A stretch of DNA of 64,000 nt from Anaerolineae bacterium (GTDB lineage Bacteria; Chloroflexota; Anaerolineae; Promineifilales; Promineifilaceae). Shown piece after piece: positions 59,178 to 64,000 of the stretch. The position numbers and the translations under genes were made by a program. Numbering within the stretch: the first letter of the stretch is position 1; every line of letters begins with the position of its first letter. Below the pieces are notes generated by a model that made no database searches, was not told where the DNA came from, and saw only the letters and a list, made by a program, of their open reading frames with translations. Location of the stretch: positions 1 to 64,000 of the forward strand of contig JADLAX010000046.1 of NCBI GenBank assembly GCA_020848035.1. Direction: 5' to 3'.

Positions 59178-62100
59178 CTATTTCCACAGCTCAAACGCCA
59201 TTTGTCGAATACGGCCGTGTTGCTGACTCCGCGCCCGTAGCAAAATCTCCCGCCCTTCGGCGCGGCGGGTGTAGATGAGTTCGCCGCCACCCACGTATTG
59301 CCGCCAGAATTTGGCCAGTGCTTCCGCCCGCTTTTTGTGCGCGGCCAAAATATCCGGCACGGGGTGGTAGGCGCGCTCTTCCAGGTTGGGCAAAAACGAT
59401 CGGATTCCCAGCCACATTCCCCGGTAAATTGGATTCCGAATCGAACCGGCGTCACGCTCAATCAAATACCGTGCATCTCCCAGCGGCCCCAGCATCTGCT
59501 GGTAGGCGCGGGAAAACGTGTCGGAATCCTCCGGTGAGGCGTAGTCGAGGAACACCTGGTAGCCCCCGCCCGGCGTGGCCACCACGCGCACGTAATTTTC
59601 GTTCAGGTTGTGGCTGATGACGCCCGCGTCGCGCAGCCCGGCCATGAGGGCGCGGCCAATGTCTAGCAAAATATCGTCGGCAGGCAGCTCCACAAAGGCA
59701 CGCTTGAACAATTTCCAGATGCCCACGCTGTTGACCACAATGCCAATGAAGATGCCTAGCGTGAGTACGGCCGTTCCCCCAATCACAAACCAGCTGTCCG
59801 GCATTTCCCCTAACGAGGCCAGTGCCTGCCCACCGTACAGCCAGATGATGCCCGCCACCCCCGCAATGTTGGCCACCAGTCGCCAGGCCATCGCCCGCAG
59901 CGATTCGCGCAGCTGAAAAACGGTCTGGAACTTGATATCCTTCGCTTCCACCTGAGTAACGCGGTAGGCAAAGTTGGAGTATGACGCGCCCACTTCCCAC
60001 AAATCGTACACCCTATCCCGCTCGGTGGTGGCTTTTAGCATGCGCCGGGTGAAGCGGTCGAACTGGATGCGTTTGAACGGGCGCGTACCCAGCTCCGTCG
60101 CCAGCTCCATGTCCACGTGCCCCACGCCCCGCACCACCTGCCCCTGCATCGAAAGGCCAGGGATGCGCCCCAAAGCGGCCGTCAACGCCGCCTCGCCGAT
60201 ATCCTGCCACTGGTCGCGCACCACAATGCCCCAGGTGTGGGCATGGCGAGACACAAAACGGCCCAAATCGGCATCCCCTTTGTCGAATTTGCTGCTGACG
60301 CAGACCACATCCCAATTGTGGGCCACCTTGCGCTGCCAGTTTGGGTCCAGGCGAATGGTGCGTCCGCGAATTTGCTGCACGCCCGTGCTCGTCGTCACCG
60401 AGGTGAGATCAATGAGCGTGTTAAGCGTTAGCGCGTCCCACCCCTCACCAAAGATACCGCGCGTGCCCACCAGACACTGCGTCACGCCCTGCTCAAACAG
60501 GCTGGTGAGCAATGAAACGTAGGTGCGCGACCCCCAATCGGAGCCGCTGCCCGCCAGTTCATACACGTCTGGGTCACTGGTAGGCTTCCATTCCCAGCTA
60601 AAGCGGGCATTGTGCTGCATTACCCATTCGCGTATGCCTTTTTCCAGCAGTTCGCGGTTGGGTGCGTTTACCAGCACCACCTTGCCCGTCACCAAAACCG
60701 GGTCTAACTGGTTGGTGGTTGGGTCGGCGATGAGGTGACGAAAAACGCGCACGGCGCTGCCCGCGTCGGGGTCCAGCACGTTTTGCAGGCGGCGGCTGCG
60801 GGCGCTCATCCGCTCAAAATCGGTAATGACGACGGCGCGGAGCTGAGACCCCAGCTGTGCCACTTCGGCGCGCAAAATGGCGGCAGTTGCTTCATCTTTG
60901 GACTCGGAAAGCGCCAGAACCAGATCGCCGGGGGAGCGCTGGTGGCGGATGCCGCCTTCGGTGATGGCAATGCCGAAGCCCAGCAGGGCGTCGCGCAGCT
61001 GGCGGTAAAGCGCCTGGTCGGCCTTGTTGGCGCTAATTTTGAGCACGCGCAGGCCGAAAGTTTCTAGCAGGGTGAGCCAGTCGTCTACGGTCATTGGCTC
61101 CAGCATTTCGGCAATTATTGGAAGAGATTGGAGATTAGAGATTGGAGATTGGCGGCTTTCAATCTCCAATCTCCGATCTCTAATCTCCTCTTGGGCTAGA
61201 CCAAATTTCACTGCCGCAATACACAAAAGCGGTTCGCGGTTGAAGAACTCGGTGAAGGCATCGGCGGGGGGCAGCAGGGTGGCGGCCCAGGTTTTGAAGG
61301 GGGCGGTGGTGGTGATGGTGGAAACGGCCGTTTCAAAATAATCCTGAATCCGCTTCAAATAATCCATCTCCCGGCGCGAAGGCTGGCAAAAATAGACCAA
61401 ATCCCGGTATGGTGCCAGATTGCCTTCCTTGACGACGGCCGGCGTTGGCACTTCAAAATCTACCTCGCCCAGCAGCGAATCATAGTTTTCGTACTCGCTC
61501 TGGCTGCCGGGGTCGGGCAATGTGGCCGTGAGGCCCACCACCTGCACGCCGGGCAGCGCGCGGATCAGTTCGCGCAAAATGAACGCCCAATAGTCTAGCA
61601 GGTGATGGCACTCATCCAAAATAATCGTGCCCACGCCCAGGGCCACAATCCGGTCAATCAGGTCGCGGGCGTTGGCGTGGAGGAACTGACGACCGTCAAA
61701 ATCTGGCTTCTGCAAAAATTCCCGCTTGATGCGCCGGTACCGCTTGCTTACCTCGCGTTTGGCCGCCTGGGGATTGGCGGCTTGAAGCGTGGCGATGCGC
61801 TGCTGCGCTTCGGCTTCGGTTTCCACCTGCCCACTGCGCAGCAAATCATCGGCCCAGCGGTTTTGGGCGATCCGCTCCACAAAGGCCAAATTCTCGCCCG
61901 GTGTAGAGAGAATTTGGTAGGTGAGAATGGTGATGTCGGCCAACTGGCTGGCGTCCAGGCTGGTGTGTTGGGCCAGCCAGTTGGCATCCTCGGTGAAGAG
62001 GGCGGCTTTTTCTTGCCACTGGCGCTGGATGGTGGTGGTGGGGGCAAAAACAAGGGCGGGACGGCCGAATCGTCGCACCAGTTCCAGCCCTACAATCGTC

Positions 62101-62246
62101 TTCCCGGCTCCGGGCGGGGCGACGATGTGGTGCTTGTGGTCGCCATCGCCACGGGCGACCACCTCCAGCACCATCTGCTGGTATTTGCGAAACGGATAGC
62201 GGAATTGGAGGTCGGCGAAGGGAGAGGGTGTTTGTATTCGGCTCAT
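59178..62246 (-). CDS. SF2 helicase fused to a two-helix membrane domain
   Basis: 1022 residues. Helicase core: Walker A APPGAGKT (~43-50), DECHH box in IILDECHHLLDY, motif III GLTATLP, motif VI QQIRGRTIRLD. The C-terminal third (residues ~745-1022) has two helices (VANIAGVAGIIWLYGG and FVIGGTAVLTLGIFIGIVV) and a soluble tail, unusual for an SF2 protein. A GATTGGA-type repeat (61126-61191) is translated as EEIRDRRLEIESRQSPISN. It may be a defence or stress helicase held at the membrane; no partner genes of known defence systems were seen. Confidence 0.8.
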   Translation of the reverse strand: MSRIQTPSPFADLQFRYPFRKYQQMVLEVVARGDGDHKHHIVAPPGAGKTIVGLELVRRFGRPALVFAPTTTIQRQWQEKAALFTEDANWLAQHTSLDASQLADITILTYQILSTPGENLAFVERIAQNRWADDLLRSGQVETEAEAQQRIATLQAANPQAAKREVSKRYRRIKREFLQKPDFDGRQFLHANARDLIDRIVALGVGTIILDECHHLLDYWAFILRELIRALPGVQVVGLTATLPDPGSQSEYENYDSLLGEVDFEVPTPAVVKEGNLAPYRDLVYFCQPSRREMDYLKRIQDYFETAVSTITTTAPFKTWAATLLPPADAFTEFFNREPLLCIAAVKFGLAQEEIRDRRLEIESRQSPISNLQSLPIIAEMLEPMTVDDWLTLLETFGLRVLKISANKADQALYRQLRDALLGFGIAITEGGIRHQRSPGDLVLALSESKDEATAAILRAEVAQLGSQLRAVVITDFERMSARSRRLQNVLDPDAGSAVRVFRHLIADPTTNQLDPVLVTGKVVLVNAPNRELLEKGIREWVMQHNARFSWEWKPTSDPDVYELAGSGSDWGSRTYVSLLTSLFEQGVTQCLVGTRGIFGEGWDALTLNTLIDLTSVTTSTGVQQIRGRTIRLDPNWQRKVAHNWDVVCVSSKFDKGDADLGRFVSRHAHTWGIVVRDQWQDIGEAALTAALGRIPGLSMQGQVVRGVGHVDMELATELGTRPFKRIQFDRFTRRMLKATTERDRVYDLWEVGASYSNFAYRVTQVEAKDIKFQTVFQLRESLRAMAWRLVANIAGVAGIIWLYGGQALASLGEMPDSWFVIGGTAVLTLGIFIGIVVNSVGIWKLFKRAFVELPADDILLDIGRALMAGLRDAGVISHNLNENYVRVVATPGGGYQVFLDYASPEDSDTFSRAYQQMLGPLGDARYLIERDAGSIRNPIYRGMWLGIRSFLPNLEERAYHPVPDILAAHKKRAEALAKFWRQYVGGGELIYTRRAEGREILLRARSQQHGRIRQMAFELWK
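61126..61191. repeat. GATTGGA-word palindrome inside the helicase gene
   Basis: GAGATTGGAGATTAGAGATT then GGAGATTGGCGGCTTTC, followed by CAATCTCCAATCTCCGATCT. Same family as the copies in the DUF2723 gene. It is in frame and placed between the helicase lobes (residues ~353-373). Confidence 0.85.
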
Positions 62247-62275
62247 GGTGAGACAAGGTGTGATGCAGTATCGGA

Positions 62276-62653
62276 CTACGGCTTAAAGTCAGCGATTTCT
62301 ACTTCTTTGATGATCTGGTAATGTTTAACGTTTCCGGTTAGTAAAGGAATGCCGTAGGAAACGGCCGTTGCCCCAATCAAGGCATCGGCTAAATGTACGG
62401 AGTGGCTGAGATAATATTGCTCCACATAAAACATGGCCTTGCTAGAGATTTCTTCATTGACATAAATCATCTCTGCTTTCCAATTTCGCAGCGCCCGTCG
62501 CAGAGCCTGTAACTCACGCTTGTTGCGCATCCCCTGCACCAGCTCCATATAGGTAATGACCGACATTCGGAAGCGGGGATGTGCGTCGAGATAATCACGC
62601 GCACTGGCATTGCCGCGCATGTACCAGATGATGACATCCGTATCAATCAGCAT
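62276..62653 (-). CDS. VapC-type PIN toxin
   Basis: 125 residues from ATG 62653. PIN fold with acidic residues in MLIDTDVIIWYMRG, the Glu in YMELVQG and the Asp in HLADALIGATA. PIN toxins cut RNA. It overlaps the antitoxin gene by 11 bases, the usual translational coupling. Confidence 0.9.
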   Translation of the reverse strand: MLIDTDVIIWYMRGNASARDYLDAHPRFRMSVITYMELVQGMRNKRELQALRRALRNWKAEMIYVNEEISSKAMFYVEQYYLSHSVHLADALIGATAVSYGIPLLTGNVKHYQIIKEVEIADFKP

Positions 62654-62879
62654 CGAAACGACCTTTTCTGATGGTTTGGATGTACGCATTTACGTCTTCA
62701 GACGCTTCATGGTCTGCCCAAATACCAAACAATTCGTCCTCACCCTCTGGCTTGTCTCCAAACGGAATCAATCTGGCGCGGGGTTTGCCTCGGTACGTGA
62801 TAATCACCTCTTCACCTCGGGCAACTGTCTCTAAAAGTTCTCTGACATTAAATCGCAAATCTTTGGCTGATGCCTGCAT
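62643..62879 (-). CDS. Phd/YefM-type antitoxin
   Basis: 78 residues. N-terminal DNA-binding part (FNVRELLETVARGEEVIITY, RGKPRARLIPF) is typical of Phd/YefM. The acidic C-terminal tail (DEASEDVNAY) binds the toxin. Overlaps the VapC gene; an operator palindrome lies just upstream. Confidence 0.9.
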   Translation of the reverse strand: MQASAKDLRFNVRELLETVARGEEVIITYRGKPRARLIPFGDKPEGEDELFGIWADHEASEDVNAYIQTIRKGRFDAD

Positions 62880-62897
62880 ATTATAACCTCCACTAAA

Positions 62898-62923
62898 AAG
62901 TTTATACTTAAAAGTATAAACTT
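62898..62923. promoter_or_regulatory. Operator palindrome of the toxin-antitoxin pair
   Basis: AAGTTTATACTT and AAGTATAAACTT (62898-62909 and 62912-62923), perfect inverted 12-mers with a 2-base centre, 19 bases upstream of the antitoxin start. Expected for autoregulation by the antitoxin-toxin complex. Confidence 0.75.
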
Positions 62924-62970
62924 CCCGGAAACGCTGTCAAGCTGTTTTCGGCGAGGAGGCAGAACCGATC

Positions 62971-63029
62971 ACGGATTACCGACCCACGGATTACCGACCC
63001 ACGGATTACCGACCCACGGATTACCGACC
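62971..63029. repeat. 15-base tandem repeat ACGGATTACCGACCC
   Basis: Nearly four copies of ACGGATTACCGACCC (62971, 62986, 63001, 63016). On the minus strand GGTCGGTAATCC supplies the rsmI stop codon TAA at 63021-63023. Confidence 0.85.
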
Positions 63030-63683
63030 ACCGATGACGACGACGTACTCCCCACGCGGCTCTTCTTCGGCAAAATGGGCGATCAGTTCCGAGAGGCAAC
63101 CCCGCTGGACCGATTCAAACAGCTTGGTGAGTTCGTTGCAAACGGCCGTTTCCCGATCCCCATACACCGCCAGTGCATCTTCCAAAAACGGCTTGAGCCG
63201 GTATGGACTTTCGTAAAAAACCAGCGTGTGTGGCGATTCGGCATCGACCGCCATAAAGCGCTGCCGCTTGCCGCTTTTGCGCGGCGGAAAGCCGCGAAAG
63301 GTGAAGGAATGCGCCGGTAGGCCAGAAAGCACCAGGGCCATCACCAGCGCCGTCGGGCCAGGAATCATCGTTACCGTCAGGTTTTCGGCGATGGCCCGCT
63401 GCACCAGCGAGTAGCCCGGATCCGAAATGCCCGGCGTACCCGCATCCGTCACCACCGCCACCGACTTGCCTTCGGCCAGCAAGTTCATGATTTTCTGTCC
63501 CGCCTTGGCCTCGTTGTGCTCGTGGAAGGAAAGCTGCGGCTTGCTAATCTCAAAATGTTTGAGCAGCAGGCCAGTCTTGCGCGTGTCTTCGCTGGCAACC
63601 ACGTCCACCTGGCGCAGCGTTTCCAACGCCCGCAAGGTGATGTCGCCAAGATTGCCGATGGGGGTGGCTACGAGATAAAGCAT
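63021..63683 (-). CDS. rsmI: 16S rRNA (cytidine-1402 2'-O)-methyltransferase RsmI
   Basis: 220 residues from ATG 63683. Tetrapyrrole-methylase fold with [44 protein letters not shown] and [12 protein letters not shown]. Its natural end may have been longer: the last residues (VVIGGR) run into the 15-base tandem repeat, which gives the stop. The usual C-terminus has ~60 more residues in many homologues, so a shortened tail is likely. Confidence 0.93.
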   Translation of the reverse strand: MLYLVATPIGNLGDITLRALETLRQVDVVASEDTRKTGLLLKHFEISKPQLSFHEHNEAKAGQKIMNLLAEGKSVAVVTDAGTPGISDPGYSLVQRAIAENLTVTMIPGPTALVMALVLSGLPAHSFTFRGFPPRKSGKRQRFMAVDAESPHTLVFYESPYRLKPFLEDALAVYGDRETAVCNELTKLFESVQRGCLSELIAHFAEEEPRGEYVVVIGGR

Positions 63684-63706
63684 GTATTTTCCAGTTTCAG
63701 TTTGGC

Positions 63707-63804
63707 TCGTTCCCATGTTCTACGTGGGAATGCTTTTCGGAACGCTCTGCGTTCCACTCGACGCGGAGCGTCGGCGCTTTCATTCCACGCAGAGCGTGGA
63801 ACGA
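63707..63804. repeat. Inverted repeat between rsmI and rsmE
   Basis: Ends CTCGTTCC / GGAACGAG, internal GGAACGCTCTGCGTTCC and CATTCCACGCAGAGCGTGG hairpins. A dispersed repeat of the CTCTGCG kind. Confidence 0.7.
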
Positions 63805-63815
63805 GATATGATGAA

Positions 63816-64000
63816 TCAAATTACGTCTAGTTCGTGCAAAACCAGAGCGGCGGCGACAAGTGCGGCCGTTTCTGCCCGCAGTATTCGTTTGCCCAGGGTC
63901 ACCGACTGTAAGCCCGCGGCTTGCGCCGCCGCCACTTCTTCGGCGGCAAAACCACCTTCCGGGCCGATGAAAAGGGAGATGCGTGACGGCCGTTCCCCAC
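63816..64000 (-). CDS. rsmE: 16S rRNA (uridine-1498 N3)-methyltransferase RsmE, C-terminal part
   Basis: About 61 codons, cut by the window edge. SPOUT knot signature FIGPEGGFAAEEVAAAQ and LGKRILRAETAALVAA, closing at HELDVI and TGA. rsmI follows downstream on the same strand. Confidence 0.92.
   Translation of the reverse strand, partial: GERPSRISLFIGPEGGFAAEEVAAAQAAGLQSVTLGKRILRAETAALVAAALVLHELDVI

Noticed and set aside
59178-62923. A multi-gene defence island of helicase plus toxin-antitoxin
   Set aside because: The two lie side by side, but no nuclease, methyltransferase or other known defence component is present, so a joint system is not supported.
62971-63029. CRISPR array
   Set aside because: The ~four 15-base copies are directly contiguous without spacers, and no cas genes are present.

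Overview
The window looks like a chromosome segment of an uncultured-type Chloroflexota bacterium, probably Anaerolineae or a related class. This is inferred from gene content and style: moderately high GC, coenzyme F420 synthesis (CofD), KdpD/KdpE beside a KimA-type potassium carrier, a maleylpyruvate-isomerase-fold protein, Thr/Pro-rich secreted proteins, and a very frequent 8-base palindrome (ACGGCCGT). No rRNA or tRNA gene was found.

Left part, 1 to about 25.23 kb: one end of a large integrated conjugative-type element. From the left it carries a broken histidine kinase, an ABC exporter operon (630-3214) and an atypical LuxR-type regulator (3567). From 4913 to 23103 there is a long same-strand transfer module: secreted or lipid-anchored surface proteins with Thr/Pro linkers and PPC, DUF11-like and M23 domains; a primase-polymerase; a TrbL/VirB6-like channel protein; a bitopic protein with a sortase-like fold lacking the catalytic Cys; VirB2-like and PrgI/VirB3-like proteins; a VirB4 ATPase; a coupling-protein-like protein without a P-loop; and several small proteins. 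At the right end are a divergent excisionase-like regulator and a large serine recombinase. The recombinase ends at the exact point where a host comM/yifB gene (minus strand) is cut after about 200 codons. The other half of comM and the left attachment site lie outside the window. No relaxase was seen.

Right part, 25.23 to 64 kb: ordinary chromosome. Blocks in order: KdpE/KdpD and a KimA-like K+ transporter behind a phased direct-repeat operator; an epimerase, a glycosyltransferase and a DUF2723 membrane protein; amidohydrolases and an alpha/beta hydrolase; cofD and asnS; a flippase-like protein and a Nudix-like protein; an ECF sigma / anti-sigma / zinc-ribbon / ABC exporter operon; a di-haem cytochrome c; a MDMPI-fold protein and a TetR regulator; a small-protein/nucleotidyltransferase pair with a decayed duplicate; a class A PBP; an alpha-oxoamine synthase; rlmH; an unusual membrane-tethered SF2 helicase; a Phd/VapC toxin-antitoxin pair; rsmI; and the end of rsmE.

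The chromosomal part is littered with short palindromic repeats whose arms are 3-4 copies of a 7-10 base word followed by the reverse complement. They sit between genes, supply stop codons for several genes, and lie in frame inside genes: five or six in one DUF2723 gene and one in the helicase gene. A duplicated segment at 52.7-53.06 kb appears to preserve an empty site for one of them. These coding palindromes and the comM-targeted conjugative element are the two strongest candidates for undescribed biology here.
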